Origin: Pseudanabaena sp. M53BS1SP1A06MG
GTDB taxonomy: Bacteria > Cyanobacteriota > Cyanobacteriia > Pseudanabaenales > Pseudanabaenaceae
Direction: 5' to 3'
DNA: 50,913 nt
Assembly (NCBI GenBank): GCA_020404105.1
Contig: JADBWH010000009.1
Location: forward strand, 1-50,913
Below the pieces are notes generated by a model that worked only from the letters and a program-made list of their open reading frames with translations, had not been told where the DNA came from and ran no database searches. Made by a program: the position numbers and the translations under genes. This document shows, piece after piece, positions 1 to 7,137 of this stretch; within the stretch, counting starts at the first letter, position 1, and each line of letters begins with the position of its first letter.

Positions 1-2
1 AA

Positions 3-146
3 CAAAAGCGGTGGGTGGTTGAGCGTTCTTTTGCTTGGTTTTCTCGCTTTCGCCGTTTGAACAGAGATTACGGACTTTTACCTGAAACTTCTGAGGCTTT
101 TTTCTATGTCGGCTTGATCCAGATCCTCCTCAAACGTCTTGATTAA
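3..146 (+). pseudogene. IS5-family transposase, C-terminal fragment
   Basis: The window opens inside a reading frame that gives 47 residues and a TAA stop. It reads [20 protein letters not shown] and then [10 protein letters not shown]. This is the C-terminal end of an IS5-superfamily (IS427/IS1031-like) DDE transposase, including the conserved E of the R-x-x-x-E region. The stop overlaps an inverted-repeat-like end (about 142-162), so this is the 3' edge of the insertion sequence. Whether the upstream part is intact cannot be seen because it lies outside the window. Confidence 0.8.
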
Positions 147-162
147 CTTCTCAAACACGCTC
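142..162. mobile_element. Terminal repeat of the IS5-type element
   Basis: Read on the minus strand this is AGAGCGTGTTTGAGAAGTTA, directly after the transposase stop. A near-identical isolated sequence occurs at 12467-12487 (AGAGCGTATTTGAGAAGTTA). That supports this being an element end. Beyond it the sequence changes at once to the IS982-type fragment. Confidence 0.55.
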
Positions 163-528
163 TTAAGCACCTAACTGTTCAACTAGATTTTGTTGCAGTA
201 TCGCTTTGTACTGCCACAGATTTGCGGCTTGTCGGACAAAGGTGGTACGACTTTTTAAGGCTGGAAACCATTCTCTCCAATGCTTACGAAAATATTTCTA
301 GATCCCTATGTCAGTCTCAATACCCTGATAAGTAGCTCAACTTAATTAAAACCCAAACCGAGAGTTTGTTCCGCCCGCGTAGCGGGCGGAACAAACTTCT
401 CGGTTTTTAGTTTACTTATGTCTAGCTACTTACGCAGCGACGATTTCCATTGTCATCACTTCGCTGTCACTTAGGACTGGTGCAAATCCTTTGGCTCTGA
501 CCCGTTGCTCGGTTGTTATTTCTTTTTC
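163..528 (-). pseudogene. IS982-family transposase remnant split by a fold-back element
   Basis: On the minus strand 528-433 reads EKEITTEQRVRAKGFAPVL followed by SDSEVMTMEIVAA. After the insert at 331-430 it continues YQGIETDIGI, a stop (TAG, probably from a Trp TGG), KYFRKHWREWFPALK and TTFVRQAANLWQYK, ending at a stop at 163-165. These are typical N-terminal IS982 transposase phrases. The DDE catalytic part and the true N-terminus are missing. The IS5-type end abuts its 3' edge, so several elements have landed on each other. It is non-functional. Confidence 0.75.
331..430. mobile_element. Fold-back (MITE-like) element, family A, copy 1
   Basis: The 100-bp element starts AGTAGCT and ends AGCTACT, and TA flanks both sides (329-330 and 431-432). 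The arms are complementary over nearly 50 bp and meet at a GC-rich hairpin around CCGCCCGC/GCGGGCGG. It carries no ORF. It interrupts the IS982-type frame. A second copy lies at 7026-7125. TA duplication is typical of mariner/IS630-mobilised elements. Confidence 0.8.
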
Positions 529-830
529 CTAACACTTTCAGCTGTGAGTTTTTTTGCTACTTCTTAGTTGCACATCGCGTTTTCCAAATACTTTTTTCAG
601 TAAAAAAGAGCGGAACGTGGGTTCTCGATTGCCACCCAAAAGTTCTTCTTGAATCAGTTAATAATCAGTTAATGATCAAAACCCATAAAGTAAAGTTAAG
701 CCTAAATCTAATTTATAGTTTTTATGGCATAATCTACAGTAAAGCGATGGGAATACCGCATTATAAGACTGGCGATTTTCCTATTAATCTTGTATCTTAG
801 ATTTGTAATAACGAAGACTGAATTAAAACT
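529..830. other. Intergenic region upstream of the peroxiredoxin gene
   Basis: No supported gene. A 95-codon frame (513-800) runs through it but has no family features and overlaps transposase debris. AT-rich hexamers such as CATAAT (about 728) and TATAAG (about 762) could be -10 elements for the downstream gene, but no convincing -35 box was identified. Confidence 0.4.
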
Positions 831-1472
831 ATGACACTGCGTTTAGGCGATATCGTACCCGATTTTACTCAAGACTCTACTGATGGCGTGATTAACTTTC
901 ATGAGTGGATCGGTGATAGCTGGGCAATTCTATTTTCGCACCCCAAAGATTTCACCCCTGTTTGCACCACTGAGCTAGGAACTGTTGCCAAGCTCAAGTC
1001 GGAATTTGATAAGCGCAGCATTAAAGCAATCGCCTTAAGTGTTGATGGTGTTGAATCTCACAAGGGATGGGTTGGCGATATTGAAGAAACCCAAAACACC
1101 AAGCTAAACTACCCTATCCTTGCTGACGAAGACAAAAAAGTTTCTGAACTTTACGGAATGATTCACCCTAACTCTTCCACGGGGAATACTTTGACTGTTA
1201 GATCAGTATTTATCATTGATTCCAATAAGAAACTTCGCCTTACCTTGACCTATCCTGCTAGCACAGGTCGCAACTTCGATGAAATTTTGCGCGTAATTGA
1301 CTCACTTCAATTAACCGACAACTACAGCGTTGCAACACCAGCTAACTGGAAAGATGGCGAAGATGTGGTAATCGTCCCTTCTGTTTCCGATGAGGAAGCC
1401 AAGACTAAATTTCCTAAAGGCTTCAATCCTGTAAAACCATACCTACGCCTCACCCCTCAGCCTAACAGATAA
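831..1472 (+). CDS. 1-Cys peroxiredoxin (Prx6 type)
   Basis: Thiol peroxidase of the Prx6/rehydrin class, expected to reduce hydrogen peroxide and alkyl hydroperoxides in the cytosol. The 213 residues match the family length. The peroxidatic cysteine is C45 in FTPVCTTELG. It is the only cysteine in the protein, so there is no resolving cysteine and an external thiol must regenerate it. The Prx6-type C-terminal extension is present (after residue about 165). The gene stands alone, with a long perfect hairpin terminator 50 bp downstream. Identity is firm; the physiological reductant is unknown. Confidence 0.95.
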   Translation: MTLRLGDIVPDFTQDSTDGVINFHEWIGDSWAILFSHPKDFTPVCTTELGTVAKLKSEFDKRSIKAIALSVDGVESHKGWVGDIEETQNTKLNYPILADEDKKVSELYGMIHPNSSTGNTLTVRSVFIIDSNKKLRLTLTYPASTGRNFDEILRVIDSLQLTDNYSVATPANWKDGEDVVIVPSVSDEEAKTKFPKGFNPVKPYLRLTPQPNR

Positions 1473-1522
1473 ATCAAATATCACTACATGCAAGAGGCTG
1501 AATCCCTCTTGTCTAGATAGAT

Positions 1523-1550
1523 AAAAAGGCTTGCTTAAGCAAGCCTTTTT
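1523..1550 (+). terminator. Intrinsic terminator of the peroxiredoxin gene
   Basis: A 28-bp perfect palindrome with a GGCTTGCTT/AAGCAAGCC stem, flanked by A5 and T5. It lies between converging genes and can serve both strands. Confidence 0.85.
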
Positions 1551-1556
1551 ATATGT

Positions 1557-1868
1557 TTACCAGCTTTCGTCTTCGACAGCCGTTTTATCCCAAATTTCTA
1601 AATCTAGCTCTTCTAGATAAATAATGCCACTTTGTATTTGTTGAGTTGTTCCAGTTAATTCTAAAGTGAACCAGCCGTCATCTTCAGGGTTTTCTCCAAG
1701 AAGTGCAGCAATGATAGTCACAGTCAGCCCGTGTTCACAGGATAGGCGAGAGATAATTGGCTCTCCGTAGCAACTTCTCGGTACGCGCATAGCTATGCAT
1801 GTAGTTGTCCGTCGCTTTTCCTCTATATTTACGGTAGCTCTGGAATCGATGCATTCCGCCGCTAGCAT
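1557..1868 (-). CDS. NIL domain-containing protein
   Basis: The 103-residue protein is essentially one NIL domain (roughly residues 25-95). This small ferredoxin-like fold is otherwise found at the C-terminus of methionine ABC importer ATPases and next to iron-sulfur domains. Recognisable parts are GEPIISRLSCEHGLTV, the DDGWFTLELTGT strand and the closing YLEELDLEIW. Stand-alone NIL proteins of this size are common in cyanobacteria and probably bind a small ligand or partner. No transporter gene is adjacent. ATG at 1868; it converges on the peroxiredoxin terminator. Function is not established. Confidence 0.85.
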   Translation of the reverse strand: MLAAECIDSRATVNIEEKRRTTTCIAMRVPRSCYGEPIISRLSCEHGLTVTIIAALLGENPEDDGWFTLELTGTTQQIQSGIIYLEELDLEIWDKTAVEDESW

Positions 1869-2068
1869 TGAAATTTCTCCAGTGCGAATGTCTTAATATT
1901 TTGACATAGCTATGATAGCTAAATTTTTACAGAAATGGAAGTGATTTAAGTCACCAAATCGATAAAATAGTATAAATTTTTACTATCTAGAAATTTAGGT
2001 AATGCATAGTATCAGTTTTTCAATGGGTATGTAATCATTGAAAAATCATAAATTAATCTCCAGTACAT

Positions 2069-2208
2069 TCAGTTCGGGTTAAACTTGCAAATTTTATATG
2101 TCAAGAAAAAGCCTTACTTAGTAAGGCTTTTTCTTCTGATCTTTTGAGAGAGAGCTTGCTATGCAAAACCTCCCTCAAAGCCTGTTTTAAATCATCTCGA
2201 ACTCGTGT
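2069..2208. repeat. Double-hairpin repeat, family G, copy 1
   Basis: Contains a 16-bp-stem hairpin at 2103-2135 and a second, weaker GAGAGAG/CCTCCCTC hairpin at about 2144-2180. The ends AGTTCGGGTTAAAC and (reverse) AGTTCGAG..TTTAAAAC are inverted repeats. Further copies lie at 44776-44892 and, inverted, 19033-19104. The right end stops a few bases before the ATG of the next gene. Confidence 0.7.
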
Positions 2209-2213
2209 TAGTT

Positions 2214-2546
2214 ATGACCAAAATAGCAACAAGTTATGATCAAATTTATGAAATTGTGCGACAAATTCCACGTGGTTATGTGGCTACCTATGGACAGATT
2301 GCTGAGCTTGCCAATTTAGCAAGAAAAGCGCGTGTAGTTGGCTATGCCCTCTATCGTGTGGATATGCAAACTTTAGATGTACCTTGGCAGCGAGTGGTAA
2401 ATGCTAAGGGAGAAATTTCTCTTTCGCCTTTACGCTTTGGAACTGACTATTTACAGCGATCGCTTCTGGAGTCGGAAGGAATTATTTTTAGCCCCACAGG
2501 TAGAATCGATCTACGCAAATATTTATGGAAACCTGATTTAGGGTGA
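2214..2546 (+). CDS. MGMT-family alkyltransferase-like protein (ATL)
   Basis: Homologue of the DNA-binding C-terminal domain of O6-alkylguanine-DNA alkyltransferase. It has the helix-turn-helix phrase YGQIAELANLARKARVVGYAL. The alkyl-accepting Cys of PCHRV is replaced: the motif reads VPWQRVVNAKGE, and the protein has no cysteine at all. Proteins of this class (S. pombe Atl1, E. coli YbaZ) bind alkylated guanine and flag it for nucleotide excision repair without repairing it. Most ATLs have PWHR; here Gln replaces His. ATG at 2214 is preferred; an in-frame GTG at 2205 lies inside a repeat. No clear Shine-Dalgarno sequence is visible. Confidence 0.88.
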   Translation: MTKIATSYDQIYEIVRQIPRGYVATYGQIAELANLARKARVVGYALYRVDMQTLDVPWQRVVNAKGEISLSPLRFGTDYLQRSLLESEGIIFSPTGRIDLRKYLWKPDLG

Positions 2547-2584
2547 TCTGTCAGAAGCGCTGACCATCCTAATACCAAATAACT

Positions 2585-3457
2585 ATGACAACTGCAACTT
2601 TACTAGTTTCTTGTCCAGATCAAAAAGGGTTAGTCGCAAAAATCTCGGACTGGGTGTTTTCTCACGGTGGCAATATTCTCCACGCCGATCAGCATTCTGA
2701 TAGTACGGCAGGACTATTTTTGATGCGGGTTGAGTGGGAGTTAGATGGCTTTGATCTAGTACGAGAAGAGATCTCACTGACTTTTGACAAATTAGCGATT
2801 GATATTCATGCTAAATGGAATATTCACTTTTCTGACTATGTACGCCGTATAGCCATTTTTGTCTCAAAGCAGGATCACTGTCTATATGATTTGATCCTGA
2901 GGCAGCGATCATATGAACTCAATGCCGTGATTCCCGTAGTCATTAGCAATCACCCTGATTTAGAAAAGGTCGCCCATAACTTTGGAATTAATTATCATCA
3001 CATTCCGATCAATCCTGAAAATAAGTTGGAGCAGGAGAAAAAGCAACTCGAACTACTCAACCAATACAAAATTGACTTAGTGGTTCTGGCGAAATATATG
3101 CAGGTGCTTAGCCCAGATTTTCTATCGCAATTTTCGCAAGTGATTAATATCCACCATTCATTTTTGCCAGCCTTTGCGGGGGCGAATCCCTATCAAAGAG
3201 CCTATAAGCGTGGTGTAAAGATTATCGGGGCAACGGCTCACTATGTAACCGATGAACTTGATGAGGGCCCTATTATTGAGCAGGATGTGATACGGGTTTC
3301 CCATCGCGATTCTGTTACTGATCTTATTCGTAAAGGTAAAGACCTTGAAAGAATTGTGTTAGCTAGGGCTGTCAGACAACATTTACAAAACCGAGTATTA
3401 GTTTATGGTCAATCTGCTAGCTCAGGATTGGGACTAAGGACTGTAGTATTTGATTAG
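2585..3457 (+). CDS. purU: Formyltetrahydrofolate deformylase
   Basis: Hydrolyses 10-formyl-tetrahydrofolate to formate and tetrahydrofolate, balancing one-carbon pools for purine and methionine synthesis. An N-terminal ACT domain (about 3-80, CPDQKGLVAKIS) is followed by the formyltransferase fold (about 88-275). Catalytic residues are visible: N188 and H190 in NIHHSFLPAF, and D226 in TDELDEGPII. The 290-residue length is standard. The gene starts 38 bp after the ATL gene in the same direction, so co-transcription is possible. No hairpin is seen directly after the stop. Confidence 0.96.
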   Translation: MTTATLLVSCPDQKGLVAKISDWVFSHGGNILHADQHSDSTAGLFLMRVEWELDGFDLVREEISLTFDKLAIDIHAKWNIHFSDYVRRIAIFVSKQDHCLYDLILRQRSYELNAVIPVVISNHPDLEKVAHNFGINYHHIPINPENKLEQEKKQLELLNQYKIDLVVLAKYMQVLSPDFLSQFSQVINIHHSFLPAFAGANPYQRAYKRGVKIIGATAHYVTDELDEGPIIEQDVIRVSHRDSVTDLIRKGKDLERIVLARAVRQHLQNRVLVYGQSASSGLGLRTVVFD

Positions 3458-3579
3458 ACGAAAAGTTAAAACCTGAAAACTGAGTGTGATTATCAACAGA
3501 TTTAATCTGCATGGTTGCTGTTTTTAGGTTATGTTAATAGCATTACAAATTTTAACAATTTTTATTCAAGGTTTAAGAA

Positions 3580-3921
3580 ATGACAGCGAAAATACAGTTA
3601 GCGATCGGCATTGATGAGGAAGCTTCTGATGTAAAAATCACGAGATCGAAGGATGGAGATACCAGCGTTGCTGTGTTTTTCTTTGAATCACCTAACTGTA
3701 TGTCTGGCGCGGATGCTGGCAACAATGAAATTCTAGGGATGTATATGATTGATGAAGAGGGGCAAATGGTGACACGCAATGTCAATGCCAAATTCATTAA
3801 TGGAAAGTCGGCGGGAATTGAAGCAATTCATAAACTCAATGGACAGTCAGAATGGGAACGTTTTTTGAGATTTATGAATCGCTATGCTGAAGCAAATGGA
3901 ATGAGCCTTAACAAAGCTTAA
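3580..3921 (+). CDS. psb28: Photosystem II assembly factor Psb28
   Basis: Psb28 binds the cytoplasmic side of CP47-containing photosystem II assembly intermediates and changes the QB site during assembly. The 113 residues match the family (about 110-115). Diagnostic stretches are ITRSKDGDTSVAVFFFESP, GMYMIDEEGQMVTRNVNAKF and WERFLRFMNRYAEANG. It is a soluble protein without signal peptide or membrane segment. It stands alone, with a hairpin just downstream. The only photosystem gene in the window. Confidence 0.96.
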   Translation: MTAKIQLAIGIDEEASDVKITRSKDGDTSVAVFFFESPNCMSGADAGNNEILGMYMIDEEGQMVTRNVNAKFINGKSAGIEAIHKLNGQSEWERFLRFMNRYAEANGMSLNKA

Positions 3922-3939
3922 ATTGATAACAGAAAAAAT

Positions 3940-3970
3940 AAAAGTAGCGTTGCTGAGCAGTGCTACTTTT
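3940..3970 (+). terminator. Probable psb28 terminator
   Basis: AAAAGTAGC / GCTACTTTT stem with a 13-nt loop, 18 bp after the psb28 stop. The stem ends in four T, so it resembles a weak intrinsic terminator. Confidence 0.6.
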
Positions 3971-3972
3971 AT

Positions 3973-4013
3973 AAAAACTAAAGAGCATCGCTTAGCGATG
4001 CTCTTTAGTTTTT
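3973..4013 (-). terminator. leuA terminator hairpin overlapping the stop codon
   Basis: A 19-bp perfect stem with a TTA loop (ACTAAAGAGCATCGC core, A5/T5 ends). Its right arm covers the first two bases of the leuA stop triplet at 4012-4014. It lies back to back with the psb28 hairpin. Confidence 0.8.
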
Positions 4014-5661
4014 ATAAAACAGCTTCTTTCTTAAGATTATCGCGATCGCTGATCTTTGTACTAGGAGTCTGAAGTGCGAAGTAGAGCTTATTCAAAGCAC
4101 TGAGATAGGCTCTAGCTGAAGCAACAATAATATCTGTGTTTGCCGAATGACCAGAGAGCGTACCTGCATCAGGATGCTTGAGACGAATGGTGACTTCACC
4201 AAGGGCATCGATCCCTGCGGTAACTGATTGCACTGAGTACTCAATCAACTGATTTGGTACATTCACAATGCGATTGATGGCTTTGTAAATAGCATCGACA
4301 GGACCAGTACCTACGGAAGCATCAGTAATTTCCTGACCATCGGGCATGACTACAGTGACAGTTGCTGTTGGGATAGCACGATCACCACAGCTTACTTGGA
4401 CATGATCGAGTTTGAAGGCTTCGGGAGCATGGCGAATTTCGTCATTGACGATCGCTTCGATGTCGCGATCGCTAATTTCGCGTTTTTTATCAGCAAGTTC
4501 TTTAAAGCGCACAAAGGCAGCATTAAGTTCTTGTTCTGATAGTTCAAAGCCAAGTTCTTTCAATCGCGAACTCAAAGCATTGCGTCCTGAAAGCTTACCA
4601 AGAACGATTAGGTTATCAGTCAAGCCAATGGACTGAGCATCCATGATTTCGTAGGTTAGACGATTTTTCAAAACACCATCTTGGTGAATCCCTGACTCAT
4701 GGGCAAAGGCATTTGCACCAACGATCGCCTTATTTGGCTGTACCAACATTCCTGTGAGATTGGACACAAGGCGCGAAGTCTTGTAAATCTGCTTAGTGTC
4801 AATATTGCAGAGAGGAGTTGTTGATTCCGCAGGACGACCGAGATAGGTATTGAAATAAGCGCGACGGACATGTAACGCCATGACCAATTCTTCGAGGGCG
4901 GCATTACCTGCACGTTCGCCGATACCATTGATGGTGCATTCCATTTGCCTTGCACCATGCTTCGCAGCTTCAAGGAAATTAGCAACTGCTAAACCAAGAT
5001 CGTTGTGTCCATGTACGGAAATAATCGCTTGATCAATATTGCGGACATTATCTTTAATGCCCTTGATCAAGTCTCCAAATTCTGAAGGAGTCAAATAACC
5101 AACTGTATCGGGGATATTCACCGTTGATGCACCAGCGGCGATCGCGACTTCTAATACTTGGTAGAGAAATTCAGGATCGGATCGACCTGCATCTTCTGGC
5201 GAAAATTCGACATCGGCAACTTTAGATTTAGCATAGGCAACCATCTCAGGAACGATCGCCAAAACTTCAGCGCGAGTCTTGCGGAGTTTGTATTCTAGGT
5301 GAATATCAGAAGTTGCAAGGAAGGTATGAATCCTTCCTTTTGCCGCAGGTTTGACAGCCTCGGCGGCAGCTTCAATGTCGCCTTTAGTAGCACGCGCTAA
5401 ACCGCAAATCGTAGGACCATTTTCCGTACCAACGAGCTTAGCGATTTCTTGAACTGCATGAAAATCACCCTTGCTAGCAAACGGAAAACCTGCCTCGATA
5501 ATGTCTACACCAAGTCGAGCCAGTTGCTGGGCGATTAGCAGTTTTTGCTCCACGTTCAGGGTTGCGCCTGGGGACTGTTCACCGTCGCGTAGTGTGGTGT
5601 CAAAAAAGATAATACGATCCTGAGCATTTTTAGACTCTAATGATGTTACTGATGTAGACAT
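4012..5661 (-). CDS. leuA: 2-isopropylmalate synthase
   Basis: First committed step of leucine synthesis: acetyl-CoA plus 2-oxoisovalerate gives 2-isopropylmalate. The 549 residues make a full-length enzyme. The N-terminal TIM barrel opens with [18 protein letters not shown], and the metal-binding HxH lies in [16 protein letters not shown] linker carrying [13 protein letters not shown] is followed by the C-terminal LeuA dimer domain (about 400-535), the leucine feedback site. A monocistronic gene; no leader-peptide attenuator was recognised upstream. The 3' hairpin overlaps the stop codon. Confidence 0.97.
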   Translation of the reverse strand: MSTSVTSLESKNAQDRIIFFDTTLRDGEQSPGATLNVEQKLLIAQQLARLGVDIIEAGFPFASKGDFHAVQEIAKLVGTENGPTICGLARATKGDIEAAAEAVKPAAKGRIHTFLATSDIHLEYKLRKTRAEVLAIVPEMVAYAKSKVADVEFSPEDAGRSDPEFLYQVLEVAIAAGASTVNIPDTVGYLTPSEFGDLIKGIKDNVRNIDQAIISVHGHNDLGLAVANFLEAAKHGARQMECTINGIGERAGNAALEELVMALHVRRAYFNTYLGRPAESTTPLCNIDTKQIYKTSRLVSNLTGMLVQPNKAIVGANAFAHESGIHQDGVLKNRLTYEIMDAQSIGLTDNLIVLGKLSGRNALSSRLKELGFELSEQELNAAFVRFKELADKKREISDRDIEAIVNDEIRHAPEAFKLDHVQVSCGDRAIPTATVTVVMPDGQEITDASVGTGPVDAIYKAINRIVNVPNQLIEYSVQSVTAGIDALGEVTIRLKHPDAGTLSGHSANTDIIVASARAYLSALNKLYFALQTPSTKISDRDNLKKEAVL

Positions 5662-5907
5662 AATGCGTTAATTCATGAATAGTTATAGTTAATGTGAAAA
5701 GGTAACAATAGAAATGCTCTTAATTCATATTGTCATATTGTAAGTTGTGCTGTTAAGCTAAAAAAACACAAAGGATTAAGTTTACTTCAATCTTAGCCCC
5801 TTTCTTTAAAAATTGGTCAGCCATTTTCGCCAATTAAAGCTCATTGTGCTGCAATAACATTTTGAGAACGTTGCTTTATCAAGCTTGATTTGAAAGCTTG
5901 ATAAAAT

Positions 5908-5988
5908 GGTAGTGCTGCAAAGTAATTTTTTTAGTAATTGTGTTGTGGGCGCGAAGCATCCGCAACACAATTACATTGTATGACTACC
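5908..5988. repeat. Family B 81-bp fold-back element, copy 1
   Basis: Begins GGTAGTGCTGCA and ends TGTATGACTACC, with a central TGTGTTG..CGCAACACA hairpin whose arms are imperfect in this copy (GTGGGCG against ATCCGC). Same length and frame as the copies at 20969-21049 and 22841-22921. Confidence 0.8.
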
Positions 5989-6060
5989 AAATTATGAAAG
6001 TAGCGCAAAGCTTCACTTTCAAAAATATTTCTGTACTACTCAAAGCCTTAATAGTCTGTA
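5989..6060. repeat. Family C repeat, right part
   Basis: GAAAGT...ACTTTC hairpin followed by AAAAATATTTCTGTACTACT and CAAAGCC, closely matching 17930-18000. The left half of the family is absent; a family B element abuts instead. Confidence 0.7.
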
Positions 6061-6175
6061 TCTTCAACATGAGGGGGATAGACTCTTCATTGTCATGCTT
6101 TCATCCCGTCACTCATCCTGTAAACGGATAGAGTACGGGGCTGCCTGCTTGTGAGCTAAATTTGAATTTGCGAAA

Positions 6176-6685
6176 CTATTGTTTCGTGATTGCTTCCCAA
6201 TTTTGAAAAGTTGCGGCTTGTCCACAGAGTTTGGCTTCTTGATCAACGACATTCCAGATAATTGCTTGATCAATATAAAAACGATCGCCATTATTAGCAA
6301 CCCGAATACCGCGATAGTTACTAATGTAGCCTTGTGATTTTGCTTGTGCTAAAAGTTTTTCTCTTTCACTCCGTTCTACAGGCTCAGCTGTATATCGAGA
6401 TGGTGTAGATGTGAAAGTTTGCCAATCCATTTTCCAGAGATCGAGAGCCTTTTGATTACCATAGTTCAGAATGGGATCGGCTTGAGTACCATGAGAAACC
6501 ACGACAAAATCAGCATTAAATAGTAAATTGGCGAGTTCTAGGGATGAATTATTGCTAGGTGTTGAGATTAATGGAGTGCCAGTCCAATGCTGAAAGCTAT
6601 AGCAGAGGCACTGAATATGTTGCACTAGTTCGGGCTGCAACCAAGGTTGAGATTTATATGAATTCACGATTTGTCTTACAAGCAA
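6176..6685 (-). CDS. MEKHLA domain-containing protein
   Basis: The 169-residue protein matches the MEKHLA domain, a PAS-related module known from the C-terminus of plant class III HD-ZIP proteins and as stand-alone proteins in cyanobacteria. Characteristic stretches are DFVVVSHGTQADPILNYGNQ, ALDLWKMDW, TPSRYTAEPVERSEREKLL and NYRGIRVANNGDRF, ending in CGQAATFQNWE. It has no transmembrane segment or output domain. The PAS-like fold suggests sensing of a small molecule or redox state, but no partner is evident nearby. ATG at 6685. Family certain, function unknown. Confidence 0.9.
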   Translation of the reverse strand: MLVRQIVNSYKSQPWLQPELVQHIQCLCYSFQHWTGTPLISTPSNNSSLELANLLFNADFVVVSHGTQADPILNYGNQKALDLWKMDWQTFTSTPSRYTAEPVERSEREKLLAQAKSQGYISNYRGIRVANNGDRFYIDQAIIWNVVDQEAKLCGQAATFQNWEAITKQ

Positions 6686-6827
6686 TCTTCTCCAGCTTAC
6701 GACAAATTACAGATAGTCCTAAAAAGGAAAAGATTTTTTGTGGTAAGGATGTGTTTTCCGCCCATACTTACCTATTTAGCAATACCAAATTACAAACTCT
6801 TAAGGAACTTGTGATTAATTCAAGTAT

Positions 6828-6869
6828 CTACGACTTCGCTCAGCCAACGTTGGCTGAGCGAAGTCGTAG
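6828..6869. repeat. 42-bp perfect palindrome (family D core)
   Basis: 21-bp arms with no loop, core CTTCGCTCAGCCAACGTTGG. Related hairpins with CGACTTCGCTCAGC arms occur at 19353-19398 and, decayed, at 32222-32275. Lies about 140 bp upstream of the MEKHLA start. Confidence 0.75.
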
Positions 6870-6920
6870 CAATACAAAATCGGTGGAACCTTTTTTCTCG
6901 TCAAGTCCCTAATTTAACTA

Positions 6921-7125
6921 AGTAGCTACGTTTGCCATCCACAAGGAAAGGGGAAATGACTACCTATGTTTTGAAATAAATACTAAAAACCTGTGACATA
7001 CGCGCAGCGTGTGCCACAGGTTTTTAGTAGCTCAACTTGACTAAAACCTAAAACCAGAGTTTGTTCCGCCCGCTACGCGGGCGGAACAAACTTCTCGGTT
7101 TTTAGTTTACTTATGTCTAGCTACT
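6921..7125. mobile_element. Family A fold-back element, dimeric copy
   Basis: Starts AGTAGCT after TA (6919-6920) and ends AGCTACT before TA (7126-7127). Within it, 7026-7125 is a full match to the 331-430 element. The part before it has its own ACTAAAAACCTGTG..CACAGGTTTTTAGT hairpin (about 6978-7029). The pair looks like one unit joined to the end of another. It ends 12 bp before the glsF stop. Confidence 0.7.
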
Positions 7126-7137
7126 TAATTACATGAG

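Larger units (their letters stand above)
5662..6175. other. Repeat-rich gap between leuA and the MEKHLA gene
   Basis: No supported gene. It holds the leuA 5' region (5662-5800), an AAGCTTGATTTGAAAGCTTGAT inverted motif (about 5881-5902, reported by position), a family B element (5908-5988) and a family C element (5989-6060). A 63-codon frame crossing the repeats is not credible. Confidence 0.6.

Noticed and set aside
513-800. 95-codon ORF upstream of the peroxiredoxin gene
   Set aside because: Its start lies over transposase debris, the composition is erratic and no domain is recognisable; more likely a chance frame.
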